38,666 nt of DNA from Spirochaetales bacterium (GTDB lineage Bacteria; Spirochaetota; GWE2-31-10; MWDO01), in NCBI GenBank assembly GCA_017540815.1, contig JAFYAI010000099.1, positions 1 through 38,666 of the forward strand, in the 5' to 3' direction. Position 1 is the first letter of the stretch, and every line of letters starts with the position of its first letter. A program made the position numbers and the translations under genes. The notes under the pieces were generated by a model. That model was not told where the DNA came from and did no database searches. It saw nothing but the letters and a program-made list of their open reading frames with translations. Below, piece after piece: positions 1 to 8,237 of this stretch.

Positions 1-141
1 CTCAGGCGTATTGCCTGCGAAGAACAGTTTAAAAGTGATGTCGTCAGTAAGGTCGATCGGTCTGCCTGATTTAACGGCTTCTTTCGCTGCTTTGATGATT
101 TCAGGTGAGAATAGTTTTTCCCAATCGTTGTTGTTGTTCAT
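1..141 (-). CDS. Rpn/PD-(D/E)XK transposase-nuclease-like protein, N-terminal fragment (cut by window edge)
   Basis: Only the first 47 codons are present; the gene runs off the left edge. The start is the ATG at 141-139, with an AAAGGAG ribosome site at 156-150. The readable part ends in a segment of the form DDITFKLFFAGNTPE. This resembles the opening of Rpn/YhgA-like recombination-promoting nucleases, which often begin with a phrase like 'NDFVFKxxFG' before the nuclease core. The catalytic residues lie outside the window, so the family call is an inference from a short stretch. It could equally be an unrelated hypothetical protein. A 16-bp hairpin (157-197) sits directly upstream of the ribosome site, in the presumed 5' leader. 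Confidence 0.5.
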   Translation of the reverse strand, partial: MNNNNDWEKLFSPEIIKAAKEAVKSGRPIDLTDDITFKLFFAGNTPE

Positions 142-156
142 TAGTGTAACTCCTTT

Positions 157-197
157 GTTAAGCAGGATAACTCTCAAAGTAAGTTATCCTGCTTAAC
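157..197. repeat. 16-bp perfect inverted repeat next to a ribosome binding site
   Basis: Arms 157-172 and 182-197 (GTTAAGCAGGATAACT and its complement) flank a 9-nt loop. The hairpin ends one base before the AAAGGAG of the minus-strand gene at 141. No U-run follows it in the minus direction, so it does not look like an intrinsic terminator. It belongs to a set of similar hairpins at 10614, 11659 and 21380. Confidence 0.75.
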
Positions 198-228
198 TTA
201 ATTTTTTACCCTTATATATAACGCACGA

Positions 229-300
229 AATGAAAAACCTGCTGAAAATTTTGTCATTTTTTTCAAAAAAAATGACAAAATTTTCAGCAGGTTTTTCATT
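229..300. repeat. Long perfect palindrome (about 35-bp arms)
   Basis: Positions 229-263 and 266-300 are exact reverse complements, each beginning AATGAAAAACCTGCTG and running into a T-tract or A-tract at the centre. The structure lies in a gene-free stretch between a minus-strand start (141) and a plus-strand lipoprotein gene (530). It could act as a bidirectional terminator-like hairpin or be a miniature palindromic element. No open frame here looks like a protein. Confidence 0.75.
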
Positions 301-302
301 CA

Positions 303-421
303 AGGATCATCGGCAGCTTTTCACTTCCGTGTGCTGCCGATGGACTCGCCATAGCGTCGCCTATGCGTCCTTGCGGCGACTGCACACCGCCATCCGTGGC
401 GGAAGCCGTGGCGAGCCGGCT
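303..421. repeat. REP-like intergenic repeat, copy A
   Basis: This is a G+C-rich, hairpin-rich stretch. The inner arms CGGCAGC/GCTGCCG lie at 311-338. The core at 353-395 matches, in reverse complement, positions 18944-18986 with about two mismatches over 43 bases. Both copies are intergenic and contain the string GTCGCCTATGCGTCCTTG or its complement. The rest of the 142-529 gap holds the palindrome at 229-300 and the promoter at 474-501; nothing else is visible. Confidence 0.7.
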
Positions 422-473
422 GAAAAAAAACAGCAAATTTCTGTATTTATTATTATTATTATGGATTTTTTCT

Positions 474-501
474 TTGTTTATTGCTATAATAAATATATAA
501 T
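474..501 (+). promoter_or_regulatory. Candidate sigma-70-type promoter for the lipoprotein gene
   Basis: TTGTTT (474-479), 16-bp spacer and TATAAT (496-501), followed 28 bp later by the start of the lipoprotein gene with an AGGAGG ribosome site at about 517-522. A second TATAAT lies at 485-490 but has no good -35. Confidence 0.5.
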
Positions 502-529
502 TTATATCCCAATATAGAGGAGGCTTATA

Positions 530-1759
530 ATGAGGAAAAATTTATTCATAATTACTGCCATTTTTGGCATATTGCTTGCGGGGTGGGGCTGTAATCAGAG
601 CGAGCCTGAGCAGCAAAACTCACAGGAGCAGTCCAAGCCGATTACAACCGTTACAACAGTAGCAGGAACAAAAATCTCTGCATCATCATTGTCTGAACTG
701 CAGACTACGATAAACAATACCGATGTAGGCAGTGTCATTGATCTGTCTCAGTGCAGCGGTATCAGCGGAACTCTTACGATCAATAAATCCCTTACTGTCC
801 GCAATTACAACAATCTTTCATCCGATCTTATCATCACTGATGCTGATGTTACATTGACAGGAATGACGGTAAACAGTGTTACAACGCAAAATTCAGGAAG
901 CTCAAGCCTTAAGATTGCCAATTCTTCGCTATCGACACTTACTCTCGGCGGCAATGGAATCAATGCAAGTCAGATGGTTGTTTCCAGAAGCAGCAGTTCG
1001 CCAAAAACATCTCTTATAGGCAGCACAGTATCTGATGCTGTAACATTTAATGAGTCGGCAGAGTTGGATGTCATCGGATTTGATGCAAATGTCGGCATTT
1101 TCAAGGCGACCGAAGGAGTATCTGTAACGGTCAATATGTCGAGCAAAGCATACAGCGAGGACTTGAAGAGCGACAATATCACATTTACACAAAATATCTC
1201 TGATGATAAAGTCTATGCGGAATTGGAAACTTACGGACCTGCAGGTCGCAGTGTAACATATACTTCATCAGACTTTCCTGCTGATGCGGTAGAATATACC
1301 GGAGCTCTTGTCTTGGATTATGTCAGCGGCATTGGAAATTTCCCGATACCGACTTTTGACAATGAGTCAGGTTCAGAGTTTACATATCAGATGATGACGG
1401 AAAATGACATTCCTGGCATTGGAGAAATCAAAAAAACAATGAAACCTTTTGCTTTTAGGGCATTGACTGTATATCTTCCTAAAGAAACAGGATCATGGAA
1501 TAGTTCAGAGTATAAAGGAAAATTGAATAATGCAGGTTTTAAATTCAGTGGCGAGGATGATGCTTATATCAAAACCAATTTTATTGATCCAAGTAATATT
1601 GAGATTGTGAGTCCAGCAGATGCATTATCTATGCTAAATGATATGAAAGATAAAATATATTACAAACTAGAGGTTGCGGTTGGAGACAGCGAACTGACAT
1701 TTATGTCGTGTGTGATGCAGCCTAATATTGACAGTATTATGAATTTATCATCAGATTGA
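530..1759 (+). CDS. Predicted outer-surface lipoprotein, repetitive beta-rich
   Basis: The 409-residue protein begins MRKN, continues with a hydrophobic stretch, then a lipobox-like LLAGWGC with the candidate lipidated Cys at residue 21. It should therefore be exported and lipid-anchored. After a Gln/Ser/Glu-rich linker, residues about 45-210 are rich in Ser, Thr, Asn and short hydrophobic strands (LTINKSLTV, LIITDADVTLTG), which suggests a parallel beta-helix-like fold. The C-terminal half is less repetitive. I do not recognise a specific family. It is a single-gene unit between the promoter at 474-501 and the terminator at 1772-1807. Surface lipoproteins of this kind are common in spirochaetes, so adhesion or binding is possible but unproven. 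Confidence 0.75.
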   Translation: MRKNLFIITAIFGILLAGWGCNQSEPEQQNSQEQSKPITTVTTVAGTKISASSLSELQTTINNTDVGSVIDLSQCSGISGTLTINKSLTVRNYNNLSSDLIITDADVTLTGMTVNSVTTQNSGSSSLKIANSSLSTLTLGGNGINASQMVVSRSSSSPKTSLIGSTVSDAVTFNESAELDVIGFDANVGIFKATEGVSVTVNMSSKAYSEDLKSDNITFTQNISDDKVYAELETYGPAGRSVTYTSSDFPADAVEYTGALVLDYVSGIGNFPIPTFDNESGSEFTYQMMTENDIPGIGEIKKTMKPFAFRALTVYLPKETGSWNSSEYKGKLNNAGFKFSGEDDAYIKTNFIDPSNIEIVSPADALSMLNDMKDKIYYKLEVAVGDSELTFMSCVMQPNIDSIMNLSSD

Positions 1760-1771
1760 GTAAACTTATCT

Positions 1772-1807
1772 AAAAAAATCCCTCGCCGTCAGGCGAGGGA
1801 TTTTTTT
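1772..1807 (+). terminator. Intrinsic terminator after the lipoprotein gene
   Basis: A 16-bp stem (1772-1787 with 1792-1807), loop GTCA, G+C-rich inner part CCCTCGCC/GGCGAGGG and a T-run on the 3' side. It lies 12 bp after the stop codon. Confidence 0.9.
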
Positions 1808-1886
1808 ATAAATTTCCCTTAATCAAATTTCAATTTCGCCGAACATTAATAAGACGATTGAATAACAATCGCAGTAGGAGCATGTA

Positions 1887-3317
1887 ATGATAAATGCCGT
1901 TAGTTTGTTAAATGACATCAAACAGCCTGAGTTTATTCAGACAGACAGAGATTATGCAGGTGACCGGTTTGCATTCTCATCAATGCTGCAGAATGTTATG
2001 AATGAAGAATATCATTCTCAGCCGAATAATGAAGTGCATGAAACACCGGTTCAGAATAATGCCCGCACGGAAGACCTAAGCGAAAGTGACAGGAACTCTT
2101 CTATAGAAGAGACAGAGATTGAACTGACTGTTGAAGAGATTGGCGAGGCTCAGACTAAGGATAATATCTTTGCAGGACTGTCGGCAGATAATGCAAAAGC
2201 ATCGAAACATGACTTCGGCGAGAAAAATAAATATACTGCTGCAATAGCAGGATTAAATACATTCGTAAAGAAAAATATCGAGATAACAGACGGCAGGAAA
2301 TCTGCAGCAGGTCTGCTCGACAACCAGCCTAAGACTGCCAAGATCAAAGTCAGAGATCTCGATGTTAAGTCGCGGTCTCAGGTTATCGCTGTTTTGCAGC
2401 AGATCAAGTCAGGTCGGATCAGCGAGTCAGCCGGTATGCAGTCTATCGCCGCTATCGCAGCACAGAGTCCTGCCGTTATGAACTCCGCTAAGATCAAGTC
2501 CGGTAAGAATGTCAAAGTATCGGCTAAGATCGTATCAAACACAGGGAAAATCGAATCAAACAATAATCTGTTTATTCCGCAGACAAGGATGTCGCAGACG
2601 GCTAAAACAGAAAAAAATAACACTATAACTAAAACTGAAACAATCCAAAACAAATCAACCGAAACGGCACACACGGAGGTAAACCGCAGGTATGACAAAA
2701 CTAAGAAAGCTAAAGCGCCTGAACTTCAGGGAAACAGCATTCAGAATGCTAACCAAACTGATGTCAAAGAACTCGTAACAGAGCTGACATTAAAATCTGA
2801 TTCCATTCACGATGCAGAGAATGCAAAAGCAGATGTAAAAACAGTTCTCTCTGAAAACAAAGACGCTGTATTTAACAAAATGGTAGAGAATACCAAGATC
2901 ATCCAAGGTCAGAATATGACTAAGTTCTCAATGGTGATGAGACCGGAGAATGTCGGCAGGATGGACTTCCACCTGACGATGAAAGATGGCAAACTTGACG
3001 GCAGAATCATTCTGCAGAACAGCGAAGCCGCAGACTTTTTCCGGGCAAATATCGAAGAGATCACAGCCGTATTCCGCAAGGCAAATGTGGAGTTAGGCAA
3101 GTTGGATGTATCATTAGCCGGACAGCAGTTCCATTCTGAGGCTCAGACATTCGCCGGACAGTCAAACGGCGGCGGGCAGGGCTACTCACGGGAAACATTG
3201 GAGACTGTGCGAGCAGTATCTCAGGTGACAGGCAGAGCAGTTAGTGCTTACGAGTCACATGCAACACCGGCAGCGATCAATTCTATCGGTAATAACAGAG
3301 TTAATTTGTTAATATAG
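1887..3317 (+). CDS. fliK: Flagellar hook-length control protein FliK
   Basis: The 476-residue protein has a long, low-complexity, Lys/Thr/Asn/Gln-rich N-terminal region (about 1-340) and a conserved C-terminal hook-length domain (about 345-430). Key segments there are SMVMRPENVGRMDFHLTMKDG and ANIEEITAVFRKANVELGKLDV, typical of the Flg_hook domain that contacts FlhB to switch export specificity. The tail is Gly/Gln/Ser-rich. GGAG at 1877-1880 precedes the ATG. It is the first gene of the fliK-flgD-flgE group. The N-terminal ruler region is not conserved in sequence in this family, so the call rests on the C-terminus and the neighbours. Confidence 0.88.
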   Translation: MINAVSLLNDIKQPEFIQTDRDYAGDRFAFSSMLQNVMNEEYHSQPNNEVHETPVQNNARTEDLSESDRNSSIEETEIELTVEEIGEAQTKDNIFAGLSADNAKASKHDFGEKNKYTAAIAGLNTFVKKNIEITDGRKSAAGLLDNQPKTAKIKVRDLDVKSRSQVIAVLQQIKSGRISESAGMQSIAAIAAQSPAVMNSAKIKSGKNVKVSAKIVSNTGKIESNNNLFIPQTRMSQTAKTEKNNTITKTETIQNKSTETAHTEVNRRYDKTKKAKAPELQGNSIQNANQTDVKELVTELTLKSDSIHDAENAKADVKTVLSENKDAVFNKMVENTKIIQGQNMTKFSMVMRPENVGRMDFHLTMKDGKLDGRIILQNSEAADFFRANIEEITAVFRKANVELGKLDVSLAGQQFHSEAQTFAGQSNGGGQGYSRETLETVRAVSQVTGRAVSAYESHATPAAINSIGNNRVNLLI

Positions 3318-3339
3318 GGTAATTTAAAAGGAGAGGCAA

Positions 3340-3822
3340 ATGGACGGAATATCAAACACATTTAGCTTAAACACGACCCAAACTACAGCCGAGAAATTCA
3401 GAACCAAGATGCAGGCAGATGCCGTGAATAACGGTCTGAAGAAAGATGGCAGAGAAGTGGTCAAAACTATGGGTAAGGATGAGTTTCTCAAACTGCTCAT
3501 TACTCAGTTGCAGCATCAGGATCCTACTAATCCGATGGAAGACAGAGAGTTCATCGCACAGATGGCACAGTTCTCTTCACTTGAGCAGATGCTTACGATG
3601 AATAACAATATGGAGAAAGTTCTCTCCAATATGTCATTCAGTTCGAGTTATGATCTGCTGGGCAGGAATGTGACTATCGACACCAACGAGTTGGGCTCTG
3701 ACGGTGAGATGAAGATCATCGAGGGCATGGTTGAGTCGGTATCACGCAATGGCAATGAGTCATATATCAGAGTAGGCGGCAGCGACTACCCGATGAGTCA
3801 GATATTAAGTGTGCAGAATTAA
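3340..3822 (+). CDS. flgD: Flagellar hook-assembly scaffold FlgD
   Basis: This 160-residue protein contains the signature FLKLLITQLQHQDPTNPMED followed by EFIAQMAQFSSLEQM at about residues 48-87, diagnostic of FlgD, the cap that guides polymerisation of FlgE subunits during hook growth. The C-terminal part (about 100-160) carries the short LLGRNVTI and GMVESV segments of the FlgD Tudor/Fn3-like region, but it is compact: FlgD is commonly 220 residues or more in proteobacteria, and shorter forms occur elsewhere. An AAAGGAGAG ribosome site precedes the ATG. It lies 22 bp after fliK and 170 bp before flgE, that gap being filled by a repeat. Confidence 0.95.
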   Translation: MDGISNTFSLNTTQTTAEKFRTKMQADAVNNGLKKDGREVVKTMGKDEFLKLLITQLQHQDPTNPMEDREFIAQMAQFSSLEQMLTMNNNMEKVLSNMSFSSSYDLLGRNVTIDTNELGSDGEMKIIEGMVESVSRNGNESYIRVGGSDYPMSQILSVQN

Positions 3823-3841
3823 ATGAGCAATGACAGTTTTG

Positions 3842-3860
3842 GATTTTCCGTAGGAAAATC
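3842..3860. repeat. Small hairpin between flgD and flgE
   Basis: GATTTTCC/GGAAAATC arms (8 bp) around a GTA loop, without a T-run. It precedes the REP-like element at 3891. Confidence 0.5.
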
Positions 3861-3890
3861 GAATCCGTGTGGCAAAATGTAATTAGTAAT

Positions 3891-3954
3891 TGTCACCTCG
3901 ACCGAAGCGGAGAGGTCTGTTAAACAGAGATTTCTCGACTACGCTCGAAATGAC
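3891..3954. repeat. REP-like intergenic repeat, copy B
   Basis: The element opens with TGTCACCTCGACC and closes with CTCGAAATGACA. The outer ends are inverted (TGTCA...TGACA) and the inside contains AACAGAGATTTCTCGA. The same architecture (TGTCACC...AACACAGAGATCCCGA...GATGACA) occurs at 18919-19034. It sits inside the flgD-flgE intergenic space, so the transcript probably carries it as a folded RNA. Confidence 0.65.
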
Positions 3955-3992
3955 AAAGTGGTTAGTTAGAAATATAAAGGAGAGTTTTAGTT

Positions 3993-5426
3993 ATGATGCG
4001 ATCATTATATGCAGGCGTTAGCGGTCTGCAAAATCACCAGACAAGAATGGATGTAATCGGAAATAATATTTCCAATGTTAATACGACAGGTTTTAAGAAA
4101 GGCAGAGTTAATTTTCAGGATATGCTGTCTCAGTCAATGAGCGGTGCTGCCCGGCCTACCGATGCCAAAGGTGGTGTAAACCCTAAGCAGGTAGGTCTCG
4201 GTATGACAGTTGCCAGCATTGATACTATCCATACTCAGGGATCACTGCAGACTACCGGCAACAATATGGATATGGCTATCAGCGGCAACGGATTCTTTAT
4301 CCTCAAAGACGGCGATAAGTCATACTATACACGAGCAGGTGCATTCAACCTTGATAAAGACGGCACTCTGGTTAATCCGGGAACAGGTCTGCGAGTGCAG
4401 GGCTGGATGAGCCGAGAGATTGGCGGTGACTACATTCTTGATACGGCAGCCAATACCGAAGACATCATTATCCCGATGTACTCTAAGGATGCTGCTAAAG
4501 CTACTCAGAATGTTGACTTCAAGTGTAATCTCTTCTCAGAGATGGCAGTCATCGATCCTAATGAGTTGGATAATATGAGCGAAGCGGATCTTGTTAAGAA
4601 TACCTGGACTTCATCAATTACTGCATTTGACCATCAGGGGACTCCGATGGACTTGAGATTCAGAATGTTTAAGACAGACATCAACACTTGGCAGGCACGA
4701 GTCGAGGTATATCAGAATGATCCTGATAATCCGGGACAGAAGATTATGATCGATCCTAACAATGTCAACCTCTCAACTACGGAAGGTGAAGTAGGAGAAG
4801 GCGGCAATACATTCTTCAATATCGGCTTCGACAATCTCGGCCGCATCGTAAGTGTCACAGATGCTAATGAAAATGCGATCGCAGACGGTGAGCTGAATAT
4901 CAACCTCAATGTCCGCATCCCGACTCTTGCAGAAGGTGACAATCAGGAAGTATCGATGAGACTTAATCTCGGTCAGGCAGGCAGAGTCCGCACTGATGAA
5001 GGCGTAGGTATCACACAGTTCTCGTCAGGATTCAGTACCAAACCGTTCCGACAGGACGGATTCACTATGGGGTATCTGGAAGGCGTTAAAGTCGATGATA
5101 CAGGCTGTATCACAGGTGTCTACTCCAACGGCAATAACCGCGTTCTGGCACAGGTTGCATTGGCTAACTTCTCCAATGTTGGCGGTCTTGAGAAAGCAGG
5201 TGAGACAAACTTTGTCCAGTCCAACAACTCGGGCGAAGCAGACATCAGTGCCGCAGGCACAGTCGGCAAAGGTAAGATCATGGCTGGTGCTTTGGAGATG
5301 AGTAATGTCGATCTGTCAGAGCAGTTCACAGATATGATCGTTACACAGAGAGGATTCCAGGCTAACTCCAAGACGATCCAGACAACAGATCAGATGCTGC
5401 AGGAACTCTTACAGCTTAAACGATAA
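3993..5426 (+). CDS. flgE: Flagellar hook protein FlgE, spirochaete type
   Basis: The 477-residue protein starts MMRSLYAGVSGLQNHQTRMD and ends with QANSKTIQTTDQMLQELLQL, the paired D0/D1 helices of axial flagellar proteins. The variable middle (about 145-370) forms the D2 region. Lys165 and Cys178 (in VDFKCNL) occupy the positions that form a lysinoalanine cross-link in the T. denticola hook, making it a covalent polymer suited to the periplasmic flagellum. The cross-link itself is inferred from conservation. GGAGAG precedes the ATG-ATG pair. In many treponemes flgE is followed by flbD-motA-motB-fliL-fliM; here a terminator follows and fliM lies 15 kb away. Confidence 0.97.
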   Translation: MMRSLYAGVSGLQNHQTRMDVIGNNISNVNTTGFKKGRVNFQDMLSQSMSGAARPTDAKGGVNPKQVGLGMTVASIDTIHTQGSLQTTGNNMDMAISGNGFFILKDGDKSYYTRAGAFNLDKDGTLVNPGTGLRVQGWMSREIGGDYILDTAANTEDIIIPMYSKDAAKATQNVDFKCNLFSEMAVIDPNELDNMSEADLVKNTWTSSITAFDHQGTPMDLRFRMFKTDINTWQARVEVYQNDPDNPGQKIMIDPNNVNLSTTEGEVGEGGNTFFNIGFDNLGRIVSVTDANENAIADGELNINLNVRIPTLAEGDNQEVSMRLNLGQAGRVRTDEGVGITQFSSGFSTKPFRQDGFTMGYLEGVKVDDTGCITGVYSNGNNRVLAQVALANFSNVGGLEKAGETNFVQSNNSGEADISAAGTVGKGKIMAGALEMSNVDLSEQFTDMIVTQRGFQANSKTIQTTDQMLQELLQLKR

Positions 5427-5451
5427 AAATAATTTGATATTCCGATAAATA

Positions 5452-5482
5452 AAAAGCCCGTTTCCGTTGGAAACGGGCTTTT
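5452..5482. terminator. Bidirectional terminator between flgE and aroF
   Basis: A 14-bp stem AAAAGCCCGTTTCC / GGAAACGGGCTTTT with loop GTT. It lies between the two convergent stop codons, with A/T tracts on both sides so it can serve both strands. Confidence 0.92.
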
Positions 5483-5499
5483 ACTTTCAAAAAAATCGA

Positions 5500-6528
5500 T
5501 TATACTCTGTCTGCGATCTCATAGATCAGTTTCTCTGACTTCTCCCAGCCGAGACACGGGTCGGTGATAGACTTGCCGTAGATGCCTTCGCCTATCTTCT
5601 GAGCACCGTCTTCGATGTAACTCTCGATCATAAAACCTTTGACGAGCTTGCGAATGTCAGCGTTGTAATGGCAGCTGTACATAACCTCTTTGGCGATACG
5701 CTCCTGCTCCAGCGGCTTCTTCGCAGAGTTGGCATGGTTTGTATCGATGATAACTGCCGGATTGGCATATTCTTTCTGATTATACAGTTCCAGCAGCTGC
5801 ATGAGGTCTTCGTAGTGATAGTTCGGGATATTTCGTCCGTGCTTGTTCATGAATCCCCGCAGAATGGCATGAGCAAGCGGATTGCCGGTAGAAGTAACTT
5901 CCCAGCCTCGATAGAGGAATGTATGGCTGTGCTGTGCTGCAGTGATGGCATTCATCATAACCGAGAGGTCACCGCTTGTCGGGTTCTTCATGCCGACAGG
6001 GATGTCCAGTCCGCTTGCAGTGAGGCGGTGCTGCTGATCCTCGACAGATCGTGCTCCGATCGCTACATACGCCAGCAGGTCATCGAGATAGCGGTGGTTG
6101 GCAGGGTAGAGCATCTCATCGGCACATGAGAAACCAGTCTCTTTCAGTGCACGCATGTGCAGCTCACGAATGGCGATAATGCCTTTATACATATCCGGTT
6201 TTTCTTCAGGATTAGGCTGGTGCAGCATACCTTTGTAGCCGTCGCCGGTTGTTCGCGGTTTGTTTGTGTATATCCTCGGGATGATAAGGATCTTATCTTT
6301 GACCTGCTCCTGCACTTTGACGAGCCGTCCGATGTAGTCCAACACGCTGTCCTCTCTGTCAGCAGAACACGGTCCGATAATAAGCACCATCCTGTTATCT
6401 TCACCGCTGAATATTTTCCTGATTTCTTCCTGCCGTCTGTTGAATGTCTGTTTCATTTCCTCAGTCAGCGGATACATTTCTTTAACTTCTTTCGGGATTG
6501 TCAGTTTCCTCGCAAATTCCATACCCAT
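5500..6528 (-). CDS. aroF: 3-deoxy-D-arabino-heptulosonate-7-phosphate (DAHP) synthase, AroFGH type
   Basis: This 342-residue enzyme condenses phosphoenolpyruvate with erythrose-4-phosphate, the first step of the shikimate pathway. Motifs: LIIGPCSADREDSVLDY (about 49-65), PRIYTNKPRTTGDGYKGM (about 84-101), GARSVEDQQHRLTASGLD and PVGMKNPTSGD, and DTNHANS with the metal-binding His. Length and motifs match the E. coli AroF/G/H class, which is usually feedback-inhibited by Phe, Tyr or Trp; which of these applies cannot be read here. It is the last gene of the operon, 42 bp after aroA, and ends in the terminator at 5452-5482. First enzyme at the operon tail is unusual but not unique. The name aroF is generic. 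Confidence 0.95.
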   Translation of the reverse strand: MGMEFARKLTIPKEVKEMYPLTEEMKQTFNRRQEEIRKIFSGEDNRMVLIIGPCSADREDSVLDYIGRLVKVQEQVKDKILIIPRIYTNKPRTTGDGYKGMLHQPNPEEKPDMYKGIIAIRELHMRALKETGFSCADEMLYPANHRYLDDLLAYVAIGARSVEDQQHRLTASGLDIPVGMKNPTSGDLSVMMNAITAAQHSHTFLYRGWEVTSTGNPLAHAILRGFMNKHGRNIPNYHYEDLMQLLELYNQKEYANPAVIIDTNHANSAKKPLEQERIAKEVMYSCHYNADIRKLVKGFMIESYIEDGAQKIGEGIYGKSITDPCLGWEKSEKLIYEIADRV

Positions 6529-6570
6529 AGTAGACCTCCATATTAGTAACCATAGTAATTATTTCTATCG

Positions 6571-7785
6571 TCATTGCTGTGTTTTGCATGGCAATGATGT
6601 AAATTTCGCTCCTAATTTCTCAAGTCTGTCAAAAAAGTCAGGCAAACTTTTGTTTACACATTCTGCACCTGTCAGAGTGCCGCCGGTCTGCAAAAGCAGC
6701 GTCGCCATCGCCATCGCAATGCGGTGATCATTATGACTGTCTATCGGTTCTGTCGGCTTGCACAATTGTGCCGGTTTTATTATGACAGTATTATCATCTT
6801 CGATAAGGCTTATCCCCATTTTCGCCAATTCTGAGTGCATAGCGGCAGCCCTGTCGCTCTCCTTGATACGCAGTCTGGCAGTTCCTGTAAATGTTCCGCC
6901 ATTGTGAGCGGCAGCGAACGCAAACAGTATAGGTCCTAAGTCGGGACAGTCAGATATATCGAGTGTCGGAGCAGCCTTGCACAATTGTGCCAGATATTGT
7001 CGGCAAATCTTGTCGCCCTGCAAACTGTCGTCACGCAGTCCGGTGAGTGTCACATCATCACCGAGTGCAAGGAAGAATGCTGCATTTGACCAGTCGCCTT
7101 CTACAGCCGCATCGTGTGCTTTATAGCTCTGACCGCCTCGGATAAATATCTCATTCGGAGAATGATATTCTGCCTTAACTCCGAATGCAGCAAGTGCGTC
7201 GAGCGTCATATCGATATAAGGGCGGCTCTCGATGTGTCCGGTTAGCACAATTGTGCTGTCATGTTCCAAGAGCGGCAGTGCGAAAAGCAGTCCGCTAACG
7301 AACTGGCTGCTGATCGATCCGTCGATCTCATATCTTCCCGGAGTCAGTCTGCCGCAGACTGTAACGCTGTCAGTATTATGTTTGAGCATAAGATCTTGTC
7401 GGCGGCACAAATCTTCGTAGACAGTAAGCGGACGCTCCAATAATCTCTGGCTGCCGGTCAGTGTGATCGGATTGTCTCCCAGCAGAGCAATCCCGATGAA
7501 GAATCTCATCGTGCTGCCGCATTCTCCGCACGGCAGTATATCGCCTGCATTTATATTGCCGCCGATACCGCGGACAGTGACCGTATTATCCGATGTCTCG
7601 ACATTTGCACCGAGTGCACGCAGGCAAGCAATCGTTGCAAGCACATCATCGCTGAATGCAATATTATCTATACGGCTCGTCCCATTCGACAGACCGGCAC
7701 AGATAAGCAGACGATGACTCATGCTTTTAGACGGCGGTGCGGCAAGCGTACCTCTGCACTTCGACGGTTGTATAGTTACCTGCAT
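6571..7785 (-). CDS. aroA: 5-enolpyruvylshikimate-3-phosphate (EPSP) synthase
   Basis: The 404-residue enzyme transfers enolpyruvyl from PEP to shikimate-3-phosphate. It shows APPSKSMSHRLLI near the N-terminus, GECGSTMRFF (the conserved GNxGTxxR position), DGSISSQFVSGLL and HNDHRIAMAMA near the C-terminus, all hallmark substrate-contact regions. Length is slightly below the usual 425-430. The start overlaps the end of aroQ by 10 bp, implying translational coupling. Three copies of the palindrome GCACAATTGTGC fall inside this gene (6760, 6979, 7245), twice read as Ala-Gln-Leu-Cys and once in another frame. Confidence 0.97.
   Translation of the reverse strand: MQVTIQPSKCRGTLAAPPSKSMSHRLLICAGLSNGTSRIDNIAFSDDVLATIACLRALGANVETSDNTVTVRGIGGNINAGDILPCGECGSTMRFFIGIALLGDNPITLTGSQRLLERPLTVYEDLCRRQDLMLKHNTDSVTVCGRLTPGRYEIDGSISSQFVSGLLFALPLLEHDSTIVLTGHIESRPYIDMTLDALAAFGVKAEYHSPNEIFIRGGQSYKAHDAAVEGDWSNAAFFLALGDDVTLTGLRDDSLQGDKICRQYLAQLCKAAPTLDISDCPDLGPILFAFAAAHNGGTFTGTARLRIKESDRAAAMHSELAKMGISLIEDDNTVIIKPAQLCKPTEPIDSHNDHRIAMAMATLLLQTGGTLTGAECVNKSLPDFFDRLEKLGAKFTSLPCKTQQ
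6760..6771. repeat. GCACAATTGTGC palindrome, copy 1 (in aroA)
   Basis: Exact 12-base palindrome within the aroA coding sequence, preceded by TT. One of five exact copies in the window. Confidence 0.85.
6979..6990. repeat. GCACAATTGTGC palindrome, copy 2 (in aroA)
   Basis: Exact 12-base palindrome within aroA, preceded by TT. Confidence 0.85.
7245..7256. repeat. GCACAATTGTGC palindrome, copy 3 (in aroA)
   Basis: Exact 12-base palindrome within aroA. Here it is read as Ser-Thr-Ile-Val-Leu, a different frame from copies 1 and 2, so codon preference alone does not explain it. Confidence 0.85.
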
Positions 7786-8222
7786 AATGACTCCTTTAGA
7801 AACTCAATCAGAAACTCAATCGCTTCGATATAGCCGTCAGTGCCGTGTCCGGTGATGGTTTTGCAGCATGCCTGCCGAATGTAGCTGACCTGCCGAAAGT
7901 CCTCACGCCTGCTCACATCGCTGATATGCACTTCGACGGTCGGGATGCCAACGGCTTTGACAGCATCAAGAATTGCGACACTTGTATGAGTGTAAGCTGC
8001 CGGATTGATCACGATGCCGTCGGACTTGCCATAGCAAGATTGGATCTTGTCCACCAGATCACCCTCATGGTTAGACTGATAAATATCACATCCGATATTA
8101 TTCGACTGACAATAATTCGTTATCTTGCTGCACAAGTCTGCATAAGTTTCTCGTCCATATATATTCGGCTCACGAATGCCAAGCATATTGAGATTCGGTC
8201 CGTTTATGATAGTTATGTGCAT
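7776..8222 (-). CDS. aroQ: 3-dehydroquinate dehydratase, type II
   Basis: This 148-residue dodecameric-type dehydroquinase removes water from 3-dehydroquinate. Seen: INGPNLNMLGIREPNIYG (active-site loop with the catalytic Tyr), QSNHEGDLVDKIQ, INPAAYTHTSVAILDA (with the conserved Asn and His), VEVHISDVSRREDFR and GHGTDGY. Length is exactly family-typical. It is unrelated to type I AroD. It lies 15 bp after aroE/K and overlaps aroA by 10 bp. Confidence 0.97.
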   Translation of the reverse strand: MHITIINGPNLNMLGIREPNIYGRETYADLCSKITNYCQSNNIGCDIYQSNHEGDLVDKIQSCYGKSDGIVINPAAYTHTSVAILDAVKAVGIPTVEVHISDVSRREDFRQVSYIRQACCKTITGHGTDGYIEAIEFLIEFLKESLCR

Positions 8223-8237
8223 TTTATTGCTCCTTGT

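Noticed and set aside
230..517. 95-residue open frame on the plus strand
   Set aside because: It runs through the palindrome and the REP-like repeat, has no family features and overlaps the lipoprotein promoter.
1819..1845. Sigma-28-type flagellar promoter before fliK (TTAA...GCCGAACA)
   Set aside because: The -10 half resembles GCCGATAA but the -35 half is poor; too weak to list.
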